A stretch of DNA of 64,000 nucleotides, taken from Lyophyllum atratum. Taxonomy: Eukaryota; Basidiomycota; Agaricomycetes; Agaricales; Lyophyllaceae. The stretch is from assembly GCA_014905825.1 (NCBI GenBank), contig JACGCN010000013.1, forward strand, positions 434,001-498,000, written 5' to 3'. Shown one piece after another: positions 22,201-29,374 of the stretch (within the stretch, counting starts at the first letter, position 1; each line of letters begins with the position of its first letter). The notes beneath the pieces were generated by a model. It worked only from the letters and a program-made list of their open reading frames with translations, was not told the DNA's origin and did not search any database. The translations under genes and the position numbers were made by a program.

Positions 22201-24140
22201 ATGAGGAGGCTCAGAACATCGCTCAATCAGCGGAAGACGCTGGTTCTCATGCTCCAGCCAAGAAAGCCGCCTTTACAGTTTGGTGGTGGGAAGATATCAT
22301 TGACAAGGAAAGCCATCCTATACAAACGCGTAGCGCTACCAAACGAGTTGCTCGTGAAACGCCGGGCCAAGGAGAGGACCTTTCCTCCGAGGCTACAGGC
22401 GGCCGAGTTAACCCATCTAGCGTCCCCGCTGGAGCCGACTCAGCAGAATCGGACGATCTACCTAACCAGTCTAGCGTCCCTGCTGGAGCCGACTTGGCAG
22501 AACCGGACGATCTGCCTTTCCCAAATAATGACCCTTGGACTTACCCGACGGGAGTGAAACCGCCGGTCGAAGAACCAGAAGACGATTGGTCCAAAAAGTC
22601 GCATTTGCTCATTTCCATGAATCCCGAAATGATCAAGAGGTTCGCGCAGGCCTACAAGGACGATCCAGCATTTAAGAATAATTACATAGAAGAAGTTCCG
22701 AACCCGAACAAGGTCCTCACGCCATCGCGATACCAAAAGGGGAGTAACGGCCTCCTATATTTCATTGACGCCGACTGGAACGCCAGACTATGCGTACCAA
22801 AGGGAGAAGTTAACTATGTTCTTCGGTGGATACATGAATCCCCTTTTGAAAGTGCCCACGCCGGACCTCGAAGGTTCCTGGCGAGGCTCAAGGAACTCTT
22901 CTTCTGGCCCCGCATGTTTGCCGATGTTCACGAGTACACAGCGTCGTGCGACATCTGTCAAAAGATCAAAACGGATCACCGTCGCCAGATGGGTGGCCTG
23001 CGACCTGCGCACGTTCCCGCTAGACCCTTCGCCACCGTCTCCTTAGACCTTATCACTGGCCTCCCTCCTTCTGGGGACTTGAAATACACCGCTATACTAG
23101 CGATTATCGACAAACTAACCAAGTACGCCCTCTTCATCCCGACCCACGAAGAACTTTCGCAGGAAGGATTCGCTAAAATCTTTGTCGAACGCGTCGCTAA
23201 CGTGTATGGACTACCCGAACGCATAATTGCTGATCGAGATCGCCGTTGGTCAACGGCCTTCTGGCGCTCGGTCGTAGAAAGTTATGGCAGCGTTATGGCT
23301 CTGTCTTCGGCTCATCACCCTCAAACGGACGGACAGACGGAAGTGCTGAATGCCATGATTGAACAAATGCTGCGCGCTTACGTTGCCACAGATCGTTCGT
23401 CCTGGGCTCAGTGGTTATCTGCCTTAGCTCACGCCTACAACTCCTCCGTCCATTCCTCAACCTCTTATTCACCAAATTTCCTGCTCATGGGTTACAAACC
23501 GCAAACTACCGCGGGAGTTGTAGCGCCACAAAACGATCCAGTCTCACGTCCCTTCTTGCCCAGCCAAAAGGGAGAAACTTTTGTTGAAGAAATGGAACTA
23601 CATCGTAAAAACGCTCGCGACTCCGTTATCCGAGCCCAAGAACGTCAAGCCCGTGCTTACAACAAAGGGCGACGACCCATAGTCGAATTCGACTTAGGTG
23701 ATTGGGCTCTGGTCAATCCTCACTCTCTCGAACTAGTCGACGTCAAAGGTACCGGTCGTAAACTTATACAACGCACAATCGGCCCCTTTGAAGTCCTTGA
23801 AAAGGTTAACCCTATGGTCTACCGGTTACGACTCCCCGACACATATCCCATGCACCCAGTATTCAATCTACAACATCTACGGCGCTATACGCCATCCGAC
23901 CCTAAATTTGGAGAGCGATCCACGCTCCCCCCCACTCGCGACTTCCTAGCCACGGAAGAATATGAAGTCGAAGCCATATTAGGCCATCGAATTGATTCAC
24001 GAAGAAAAGCCAATCGACGAATGTACCTTATCCGCTGGAAGGGATACGACCCTACAGAGGATAGCTGGGTATCCGAATACGACCTTAGAAACGCGCCTGC
24101 CTTGAGGCGCGAGTATCACGCGATGGCGAGTCTCACGTGA
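16260..24140 (+). CDS. Gag-Pol polyprotein, Ty3/gypsy chromovirus
   Basis: One continuous frame of 2626 codons from the first ATG; an upstream in-frame TTG is not needed. In order: a Gag region with a long Gly/Pro-rich linker (18019-18246) and a capsid-like block, then one zinc knuckle CYICTSPMHFARDC (about residue 953). The aspartic protease has DSGAD (about 1133). Reverse transcriptase has YIDDIVVF (about 1642), and RNase H starts at TDASDFALG (about 1790) with an inserted ~62-residue segment. The integrase has an H-H-C-C finger ending CDIC and DDE residues in SLDL, DRDRRW and TDGQTE. A GPF module and a C-terminal chromodomain (EYEVEAILGHR...YLIRWKGY, about 2566-2620) follow. The chromodomain probably guides integration to modified histones. 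No gag-pol stop or frameshift exists, so Gag excess must come from processing or another route. All catalytic residues I checked are present. Confidence 0.97.
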   Translation: MPPQRVASNAAGTGVTTPSNPSATGKRPTTRSTPASAAASSAAGDVVPRSTPAPGVPKGKARASSPVRINRSPTIETVPDHESGSPPGPSLTLDGPLLELEAKFTSNKPVRDPPPHHRMYPPTPGSRREGRFTDDRSESAAPSLGFLTEATPPPVDGTSATPREEGAPATLDSHPFIFGGIPALSSIEIRDEPIECSNFRYHPTFDPKLHYDPITRFGGVDGRLPGRDEAESTLVRHILIRWNAPHNDLLWNTLEEGLQDFLTLKLSAKDLVQYLDGDEPMYSLNEAPLGDITQLVLATHQVLDTLAEFLALGPVRNRFRYDPGFKFLRSLGWNRHRNDILLTVALLQKRATIAATHIRNFIKSLDRIYLRPEDLDSISSHDSTRTSVRSLFGVLTSHEELRKLSYRQNYRLSKDHPEASAQEDLLLAADVLIDPEHFNGLQDPYHHRERRTNNVNYETAPGSPAEARDTLPSISTARNLRFQLPDSISSIGRGHAITSLPGVGAISHVQRQASTVAATDAGSQSGGPLKIQPPASLKTLRNVPPSFAVKIPRPSNWTSYIYKAGANVNSIPGNAGRGEEGNQDGLPGGGHPGGNPGGDGPRGNPYGGGMPGGNGPGGAPGGGGPGGGAPGGGGSGGGAPGGGAPSGGAPGGGAPGGGDGPGPGYSPRFPYDPNFTEEWQLNHKLNLSVLPSWDGMGTTAVDYLGTMGHLATLSQKMREGLAQLAPFKWTLRALSWWQTLPSDVRTYLSQDWNVMLLGIRAHFLDENWIKERTFEFEEMRFRQKGCDREDPIDYIQRRIKHHSFLYPEDEDGPLAVSRILRNKPTEWDTTVNERLTPSIFELQAVAKRMGSTLISAWELAEKMRNPQPYYRNNSRRSAHAADLVQQASDELPSEEDSDEDREAHAAQFRGRNGSSKPSKPSSEKKPWPEGKTINGYAFTRDDKVASDRRPNGSCYICTSPMHFARDCSHYGKWDSLRSANLITVDIADDIIAQHDREYVAMLVESKVSSSAYSESEREPDHAAATEEHVAYVHLADAFPSEFYGPNRNYRRRVMFSNRKLAKRSARESDLSTSTEEPMLSTDLPPPPPPYVEIVAARKARSLPAGYGSLGSRALHIKAHIGAVDQAPVQGRLDSGADITLMSEEYWKSIPGLPAPKEGMRIKLYHLTGHAKVLGYVTTTLYAESADHRMVSFELEAYIVRDMKVPLLLGEDFQITYELGLTRHVTGHCEVIVGDSDLVIPASSAQQVDLGFEIRKAFKVQSFVRSKAVRRGRARARDFGHTDPPVVASEDVLITAESVHNVPVDAPFGEKKEWLVEKVIIGDPGMAVLAAPTTWISAGFPYLPIANPSKTPWYIRKGDIVGYLKNPEDFADKPATPEEWDKYTASAEALKTVVEGTLRAQDLANAQPSDAPSAEDQLASDDAWGPKTTALPDEPMTGDVAELVNLGPDIPEDVKPKLAEVLRKHRTAFGLDGRLGKVDARVDVPLKPGTTPISVPMYGASPAKREVIEKQVNSWFEAGVIEPSKSPWGFPVVVVYRNGKPRLVVDYRKLNAQTVPDEFPIPRQSEIIQALSGAQVLSTFDALAGFTQLEMAESAKECTAFRCHLGLFQFKRMPFGLRNGPSIFQRVMQGVLAPFLWLFTLVYIDDIVVFSKSWDDHLVHLDNVLGAIAAAGITLSPPKCFVGYASILLLGQKVSRLGLSTHQEKVSAIIDLARPRSMADLQKFLGMVVYFSSYVPFYSFIAAPLFALLRKGVRWTWTAEHEIAFDQVKNALSSAPVLGHPERGQPYRLYTDASDFALGASLQQVQAIAVNDLKGTPMYDRLCKAWDAGADVPSLVPVLSKDVDEGLTTRTPWGLTLDDTVVRVERVICYWSRTLHQAERNYSATEREALGAKEALVKFQPFIEGETVILITDHAALQWARIYENTNRRLAAWGAVYAAYPGLKIVHRPGRIHSNVDPLSRLPRIPQHNSPLRDDILPIIPDEEAQNIAQSAEDAGSHAPAKKAAFTVWWWEDIIDKESHPIQTRSATKRVARETPGQGEDLSSEATGGRVNPSSVPAGADSAESDDLPNQSSVPAGADLAEPDDLPFPNNDPWTYPTGVKPPVEEPEDDWSKKSHLLISMNPEMIKRFAQAYKDDPAFKNNYIEEVPNPNKVLTPSRYQKGSNGLLYFIDADWNARLCVPKGEVNYVLRWIHESPFESAHAGPRRFLARLKELFFWPRMFADVHEYTASCDICQKIKTDHRRQMGGLRPAHVPARPFATVSLDLITGLPPSGDLKYTAILAIIDKLTKYALFIPTHEELSQEGFAKIFVERVANVYGLPERIIADRDRRWSTAFWRSVVESYGSVMALSSAHHPQTDGQTEVLNAMIEQMLRAYVATDRSSWAQWLSALAHAYNSSVHSSTSYSPNFLLMGYKPQTTAGVVAPQNDPVSRPFLPSQKGETFVEEMELHRKNARDSVIRAQERQARAYNKGRRPIVEFDLGDWALVNPHSLELVDVKGTGRKLIQRTIGPFEVLEKVNPMVYRLRLPDTYPMHPVFNLQHLRRYTPSDPKFGERSTLPPTRDFLATEEYEVEAILGHRIDSRRKANRRMYLIRWKGYDPTEDSWVSEYDLRNAPALRREYHAMASLT

Positions 24141-24238
24141 TGAATGCCCGGATAATTCCGTGCTTATGGCCAGTTGTTGCTGGCTGAGTTTCAATCTTAA
24201 CTTCCTCATTCCTACTCTATCTTTTCTCGACCGCTCAA

Positions 24239-24260
24239 GGCTGTATCTCGTATACGTGCC
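24239..24260 (+). ncRNA. Hairpin element, copy 1 of 4
   Basis: Outer GGC/GCC stem, inner GUAU/AUAC stem, 5-nt loop. It is flanked by CTCAA before and GGGGC after. All four inner pairs are Watson-Crick. Confidence 0.8.
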
Positions 24261-24298
24261 GGGGCAGTCACTGTTCTACCGCTTTCGCACTCGCCCAA

Positions 24299-24320
24299 GG
24301 CTGTATCTCGAATATTAGCC
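24299..24320 (+). ncRNA. Hairpin element, copy 2 of 4
   Basis: Same architecture and length. The inner stem is GUAU/AUAU, where the outermost inner pair becomes G-U wobble. Flanks CCCAA and GGGGT. Confidence 0.8.
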
Positions 24321-24356
24321 GGGGTGGGTTTCTTTTTTTCCTATGTCCTAGCTCAA

Positions 24357-24378
24357 GGCTGTACCCTGAGTATTTGCC
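24357..24378 (+). ncRNA. Hairpin element, copy 3 of 4
   Basis: Inner stem GUAC/GUAU: the innermost pair is C-G instead of U-A, with both sides changed. The loop is CCUGA. Flanks CTCAA and GGAGC. Confidence 0.8.
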
Positions 24379-24432
24379 GGAGCCTGATACCCCCTACCTT
24401 AGATAGCTACTTCCTTATACCAGCTCGTTCAA

Positions 24433-24454
24433 GGCTGTAACTTCGTTACCTGCC
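24433..24454 (+). ncRNA. Hairpin element, copy 4 of 4
   Basis: Inner stem GUAA/UUAC: the innermost pair is A-U, again changed on both sides. The loop is CUUCG. Flanks TTCAA and GGGGC. Confidence 0.8.
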
Positions 24455-24521
24455 GGGGCGCGTTTGGGTGCTCCATTTTAATCAAAGTTCTACCAACCTT
24501 ACACTATAATTCGCTTCGGCC

Positions 24522-27500
24522 ATGGACTCTCGCCGTTTCCCTACTCCCCGACTATCTAGCCTCGCGGATTTCTACGCGGCGCCTAACGTGGACGATTCGT
24601 TACAGTTCGACATCCCCCCTTTCTCCCAATACAACGGCTGGACTCTTAAGGAACAATACCTCGCGTGGTCTCCTAACTCTACCGTCACCGCTTTCCTCCC
24701 GGGCGTCGCTCCTCCCGGCCACTCTACTATCCCGTCTACTAACATCCGGCAACGACGATTCGATGGGTCGTTAGGACGTTTTGATTGGACGGTAGCACCC
24801 CAAATGGCGAGCGAACGTATCTGGAGGGCGCTCTGCTTACGTCCCAAGATAGGCTACGAACGTCGCGGAGAGATGCCGGAATACGAATTCCTGACAAAAC
24901 AATGGATATCGTTAGACCAGGACACGGGCTGTTTCAGGCCGGATTATTTGGACCGCCTACGGGCTCGTGTGGCGGACCTCGATCGGCAGATAGCCTCCCG
25001 CAGTGATGAAGTACGTGGTGCCTACATCAGGTTCTGGGACCTACGCCCTCGCGACCCCAAACCGTCTGACGTAGAATCCCTGGTGCAAGTAAAGACCTGG
25101 GCTGATGCGGTAGATCAGGGCGCCTCGGTATTGAGAGGCCTCAAGGAGAAAGCTGCTTGGCTCGAATTCACTTACAGGCTGTCGACGGAAGAGTGGAATG
25201 CCTCCATAGCTCGAGTACGAAGCACGGGAGTTCCTTCAGCATCTGACGACTACTTTGGGGCATGGATAAATGGCAGATGGACAACCCAGTCGCTATGGCT
25301 GCTCAGCCAAGCTATCCCATGCTTCGTGGCCCATCTCTTAGACCAGGATGAGATCTACTTTGACCCTTACCCCGACCCCCCCCGCCCTCATCGTCACTGG
25401 TGGGAAGGAACCGACGCTGAAGCATTGTCGAAGGAGCACCATCCCTACGACCACGTCGCCTTAAGGAACCTTAGTTCGCGGGCCTCTTACCATCCTCCTC
25501 TTTTTCCTCAACTTCTTCCGCCAGCTACTCCAGAGTTCCACCGCGCCTCCTTCCCTCCGAATCAACGATGGAGGGGACCGTTAGTGGGGTACTCGGATTC
25601 ACCACCGCCTCCCTCGCCAATCCGTGGAAATTCCCCACTCCTCGAATCGCCCCTCGAAGAACCCTCGGGACCCCAGATCAGTCCTGACTGCGAGGCCGCT
25701 CCTCTAGAGCGTGTCCAGCTTTATTCTGATCGGGAACCGTGGATTAAACCGCCGGCGCTGTTTAACAACAGACCTAACGGCTCGTGGAGTCGATGGATCA
25801 CGGACGATTGGGAAGTTTGCACGGAAGTTGGAAGGAAGAACCCGGAAGTGGAGGGGTATGACTACAGCGTGTATGACCGCCATAACCAGCGGAGGATTCA
25901 TTACGATACCTTGCCTCCCCCTCCGTCCGGCACAGTCGGGGAAGGTAAATACGGTCGTCCAGCTCCTAGATCACGTTACCAGGGGCTAGCAGGTGAGGTC
26001 GTCGGATCCCGATGGCTTTATCACAGTGAGTACCCGGCGATGTCCGACCTCCCTGTACGGATCCCAGAACCGCTCGAGTCCGATCTACCTCCCCGTCCTC
26101 GCTTAGATGTCGCTACTTTGGTCCCCTTTTCGAGCGAAGGAGTGCCCGTCGATACGCCGTTGAGCGGACAAAACGCTCAAGGAGGCGGCGACGCGGAAAT
26201 GGAAGATTTCGCTTTGTCCTTTGGTTCTTCGCCAAGGGCTTCCCCTGTCCACACCACTTCGACTACTCCTGTCCTTGCGGCTTCATCCTATCTGCGCTCC
26301 ACCGCCTTTCCAACGTCGACGACTTGGGCAGTGATAAAGGATAGTCTCTTGAGCCTAGCGGTGGACCGGCCGGATATTCACCTCCTGAGCATCGCCCTGA
26401 CGATTGATCGGGCGACAGCGAGTACCGACTTCGGCCATACGGTCTGGATCTCAGCATCCTCCGAGGACAGCGCGCAAGCCCTGCGTTTAGCCTATGTGGG
26501 ACCTACTTCTGGAGGCCCTCTAGCTACTCTGCAGTGGGCTACGAAGGTTGACTTTGAGCGGGCCTTTGCAGCGGCAGTACATTTGTGGGCCGCCCCTGTC
26601 CAACCAGATCCCGTCTCCCCTGCGTCGCCTCGCAGTCCCATGCAAACAGATCAATGGTCGCCCCCTCCCCTGCGAAACCTCCCTGAGGCCGTTTCTCGCG
26701 GGCGTTCTCGGGGGCCCCCGAGCGGACGGTTCCCTTCCGACGGAGGGTACTCGCGACCCCGAACTTTACGATCGCGCAGCAGATCGCGTTTGTCACCTTC
26801 GTACGGGGCAAGGCGCTCGAGAAAAGGGAAAGAACGTATCAGCTCCGACTTTCCTCGGGCTGTAAGACGCGGGACTGATTCCCGCAAGCGGTCTCAATCT
26901 CCTTTCCGTTCTCGCAGGTCGCCGTCCCCTTATGCGAGTCACAGGCGCCAGCTTAGTCCGGGTCGCCATTGGTCGCCATCTTCCTCACGTCGTCGTTCGC
27001 CGTACCTCCGGTCCCGCTCCTACCAACGCTCTCCCTCCCCGGAAACGTCGACACGCGAGACCATCCGCTCTCGTCGTTCAAACGCCTCCTCAGTCCCGTC
27101 TCCTGCCATAGCAGCGCCCTCAGTTCCAATGCCTGGAACACCGGAGTTTGGTGTATACCTCGCTGAGTTGGTCGCCCGCACGGTCGTGACGATGGCGCAA
27201 TTCCCGCCGGGGGGCATATCCCGGTCGACCTCCGAAGGAACGTCTGCGCTGCCAGTAGCCTCTCCCGCGATCTCACCAGACGCAGTAGCTTCGGGCTCCT
27301 CTACTCGCGTGCCATTGGTTCCTCCTGCAGTGCCTACTCCTCCCCCACGCCCTCTAATGTCGCGCTTAACGGACCCTTCTCCCCAGAGGCCTTTGCGCGA
27401 TCGCCTGTCCGGCACGGTGCCATTGGCCACGCGCTTCCAAGCCGCGAGCACATCGCAGCCTTCCTTGGCTGCCAGGATGGGTGTCGGACTGGCGCATCGC

Positions 27501-27740
27501 CTCTCGCAAGGTCACTCCGCGCCTGCAAGCGGGTCGGTTACGATGGCGGGGGGCGCGACCTCAGGGCAGTCACAACGCTCAAAGAAGCCACATCGGGCGG
27601 GCCGCAAGCATACAAAGACACTCATTCGTCGCGCGATTGAGGACGGCACCTACGACGAACATTACGGACGAGGCGCTTCGGAGGACAGGGATGAGCAGGG
27701 GTCACCCGGCTCCAGTCTTCCACGCGGGGGGGCACTGTGA
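24522..27740 (+). CDS. Additional retrotransposon ORF downstream of pol, Arg/Ser-rich
   Basis: A 1072-codon ORF in the position where env lies in retroviruses, but with no signal peptide and no membrane segment that I can see, so an envelope role is unlikely. The ATG has a good context (GCCATGG). The N-terminal ~300 residues look globular, with Trp-rich helices and the phrase WLLSQAIPCFVAHLL (about residues 260-275). The middle is proline-rich and loosely structured. About residues 723-859 (26690-27100) form an RS-type domain with many RSRS, RRSPS and SPS units resembling splicing-factor tails. The C-terminus is basic (KKPHRAGRKHTK). The stop codon falls inside the first bases of the 3' LTR. 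Possible roles are RNA binding, control of splicing or export of the element RNA, or nuclear targeting. I do not recognise a named family. Confidence 0.85.
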   Translation: MDSRRFPTPRLSSLADFYAAPNVDDSLQFDIPPFSQYNGWTLKEQYLAWSPNSTVTAFLPGVAPPGHSTIPSTNIRQRRFDGSLGRFDWTVAPQMASERIWRALCLRPKIGYERRGEMPEYEFLTKQWISLDQDTGCFRPDYLDRLRARVADLDRQIASRSDEVRGAYIRFWDLRPRDPKPSDVESLVQVKTWADAVDQGASVLRGLKEKAAWLEFTYRLSTEEWNASIARVRSTGVPSASDDYFGAWINGRWTTQSLWLLSQAIPCFVAHLLDQDEIYFDPYPDPPRPHRHWWEGTDAEALSKEHHPYDHVALRNLSSRASYHPPLFPQLLPPATPEFHRASFPPNQRWRGPLVGYSDSPPPPSPIRGNSPLLESPLEEPSGPQISPDCEAAPLERVQLYSDREPWIKPPALFNNRPNGSWSRWITDDWEVCTEVGRKNPEVEGYDYSVYDRHNQRRIHYDTLPPPPSGTVGEGKYGRPAPRSRYQGLAGEVVGSRWLYHSEYPAMSDLPVRIPEPLESDLPPRPRLDVATLVPFSSEGVPVDTPLSGQNAQGGGDAEMEDFALSFGSSPRASPVHTTSTTPVLAASSYLRSTAFPTSTTWAVIKDSLLSLAVDRPDIHLLSIALTIDRATASTDFGHTVWISASSEDSAQALRLAYVGPTSGGPLATLQWATKVDFERAFAAAVHLWAAPVQPDPVSPASPRSPMQTDQWSPPPLRNLPEAVSRGRSRGPPSGRFPSDGGYSRPRTLRSRSRSRLSPSYGARRSRKGKERISSDFPRAVRRGTDSRKRSQSPFRSRRSPSPYASHRRQLSPGRHWSPSSSRRRSPYLRSRSYQRSPSPETSTRETIRSRRSNASSVPSPAIAAPSVPMPGTPEFGVYLAELVARTVVTMAQFPPGGISRSTSEGTSALPVASPAISPDAVASGSSTRVPLVPPAVPTPPPRPLMSRLTDPSPQRPLRDRLSGTVPLATRFQAASTSQPSLAARMGVGLAHRLSQGHSAPASGSVTMAGGATSGQSQRSKKPHRAGRKHTKTLIRRAIEDGTYDEHYGRGASEDRDEQGSPGSSLPRGGAL
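27724..27735 (+). other. Polypurine tract region
   Basis: A G-run at 27726-27732 lies three bases before the 3' LTR, where plus-strand synthesis is primed in LTR elements. It is also coding, forming the last glycine codons of ORF2. Confidence 0.7.
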
Positions 27741-28200
27741 CGACGGTGTGCTACCCTAGATAGCAGACTCGTGGGATTACTCTGACGCGTGCACGACCGG
27801 GCCGAGAGCCCTTTTGTTTGTATATATTTACATGTCTCTTGTGTATCTTCGCTAGCACGTCCTTTAGGGACTTCATCATTAAATATCATCATCTCTATTT
27901 CGCGTTCTCGCTCGCTACAGCAAGACACGCGATGGCTCGACCCCGGAGGCCACCGGGCCCTGTGCAGGGTGACAGCACGCCTCGCTCAGGCTTACAGAGC
28001 TCCGGTGTCGGATGACAACACCCCTACCTAGGGTTACAAGGCCGTTCTGTCTCGGACAGGCGCTCCTTCGAGCCGCCGTCCCGACCCCTCGCTATTACGC
28101 CCTCTCTCCGCGCCGACCTCCCTCGAGGTAAGGCGCATTGAGGAGCGAATAGCTCGAGTCTTCCTCACGCGAGAAGCCCATCCGGACCAGCTGTATCACA
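27736..28200 (+). repeat. 3' LTR
   Basis: 465 bp, reading the same as the 5' LTR throughout by eye, with TGTGA...TCACA ends and followed by the GGAAC duplication. The corresponding TATA-like run lies at 27821-27827. It should supply the transcript's 3' end. Confidence 0.97.
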
Positions 28201-28205
28201 GGAAC
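28201..28205. repeat. Target-site duplication, right copy (GGAAC)
   Basis: Matches 15486-15490 exactly. Confidence 0.95.
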
Positions 28206-28362
28206 TATGGTCCACATTGTTGACCTCCACAGTTCGTCCATCTCTTTTCCCGCAGACCACTGCCTCATAAGCCATGGTGTTGCAGGTTACGGTGTGTACA
28301 TTGAGGTACAGAACACCTTACGCGCACTCAAGATCGTAGTGCGCCTGTCTCGTTGTGGTTAA
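28206..28362 (+). pseudogene. 3' part of the gene interrupted by the retrotransposon
   Basis: This 157-nt stretch continues the third exon that ends at 15490. The codon spanning the target site becomes ACT (Thr), and 51 further codons follow to a TAA at 28360-28362. Codon composition is protein-like (His/Ile/Val-rich). No domain recognised. Confidence 0.6.
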
Positions 28363-28436
28363 CAACGTAGTCGTAGTATTGAGTCTGCACATAATACACT
28401 GTTTTATACGATATGGCCTGCATGCGAGCGCCTACA

Positions 28437-29374
28437 TCAAACCCAGTCCTCACGCAACCGCCGGCTTTGACGCCGTTCCCTGAATTCACACATGGGATTC
28501 CTGCATATTCCTAGCAACCTCCATACCACCGGAGCGTGGTCAACCCTCAACCCCCTCGATGCATCCGTATCCCACACGAAGCTCGCAATCCCACCCCCCC
28601 CCCTGACCCGACGGTGTATAGCCCCGCACTCCCACCCACATCGTCCCCGCAACACCCAGAGACCCGGTGGATCCATTAACATCACACCCATCACCGAGTG
28701 ACGCGCGCGTTCCAAGCTCGTGGCTTTGATGAACCCAGGCACAGCGAATCCTGCGCCGGTTAGATGCGGATAGAAACAGGTGAAGCTTCTACCGGTTAGG
28801 ACATTCATCAACGCAGTCGAGCTCCCGTCGAGCACAATGGTTAACACTGTCGTCGTCATACTCTCCGCCACAGCCACCATGCGGTTGTTCCCAGGCAGCC
28901 GGAAAATGGTGTATGATCGTGTCGTGTCCGCACGTGCTGGCATGACGTTGCCAGACAAACAAGTAGCGCCGCAAGTGTGTAGGAAGGTGGCCATGCGTTC
29001 CACCATACCGCAAGGAACGACAATGTTCAGGTCCTCCGGTTCCCAAGCCCTGTTCGCCTGCGCCTGGAAGATTGCTAGGCATGTAGAGCCGCATACGACG
29101 CCCTGGATGCTGTCCAGTGTTTCCCAAAACTTGCTCAGAACGCCTTTATGTACGGTCAGCACATGTGGCCTTGTGAACAAATAAACTGTTACCCACCATC
29201 ATCTGCAAAGTAAACGTTGAGCGCAGAGTTGCAGATAGACTTTAGGTGTTCATGTGTAGCGCGGTGTCCCCTCCATGAAAGCTGGCCAACCGCAATCGCA
29301 GCATGGACGTCCACATAGCAAAGTAATTCGCGCAAGAAGTCCTCCATGTCGAATGCAGCATTGATGGCGTTCAT
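28437..29374 (-). CDS. F-box-like protein with nucleotidyltransferase-like region
   Basis: Two exons, 29374-29197 and 29143-28437; the 53-nt intron has a GTGGGT donor and AAG acceptor and restores frame. The first exon encodes a short helical F-box-like segment (MEDFLRELLCYVD...). The second contains CGSTCLAIF followed about 13 residues later by EDLNIVV. That resembles the GS...[DE]h[DE]h layout of nucleotidyltransferase folds, with Asn where the second acid would be, so activity is doubtful. Genes of this shape are common and lineage-expanded in mushroom-forming fungi (family knowledge, not checked here). The function is unknown, and the family assignment is my inference. The next gene upstream, also minus-strand, encodes a BTB protein. 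Confidence 0.65.

Larger units (their letters stand above)
24141..24521 (+). other. pol-ORF2 spacer
   Basis: 380 bp between the Gag-Pol stop and the ATG of the second ORF, carrying four copies of a hairpin motif (24239, 24299, 24357, 24433) with pyrimidine-rich sequence between. Candidate roles are an internal promoter or leader, translation re-entry for ORF2, or RNA packaging or export; none is demonstrated. Confidence 0.8.
15491..28200 (+). mobile_element. Full-length Ty3/gypsy chromovirus LTR retrotransposon
   Basis: The element is 12.7 kb with two 465-bp LTRs that appear identical by eye, a 5-bp target duplication, a leader, a single Gag-Pol frame with chromodomain, an additional downstream ORF, and a G-rich polypurine tract abutting the 3' LTR. 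It is long for a fungal chromovirus because of the second ORF and its spacer. LTR identity and intact frames indicate a recent insertion that may still be competent. Confidence 0.97.

Noticed and set aside
16268..24200. Many minus-strand and off-frame ORFs over Gag-Pol, some over 80 codons
   Set aside because: They lie antisense to, or out of phase with, a clearly coding polyprotein in GC-rich DNA, which yields long shadow frames.
24141..24521. Reading the four hairpins as plain tandem duplication
   Set aside because: Inter-unit spacers are unrelated in sequence and length while stems covary, so simple slippage does not explain them.
24522..27740. Calling ORF2 an envelope protein because of its position
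   Set aside because: There is no signal peptide, membrane segment or glycoprotein-like Cys pattern; the Arg/Ser-rich tail points elsewhere.
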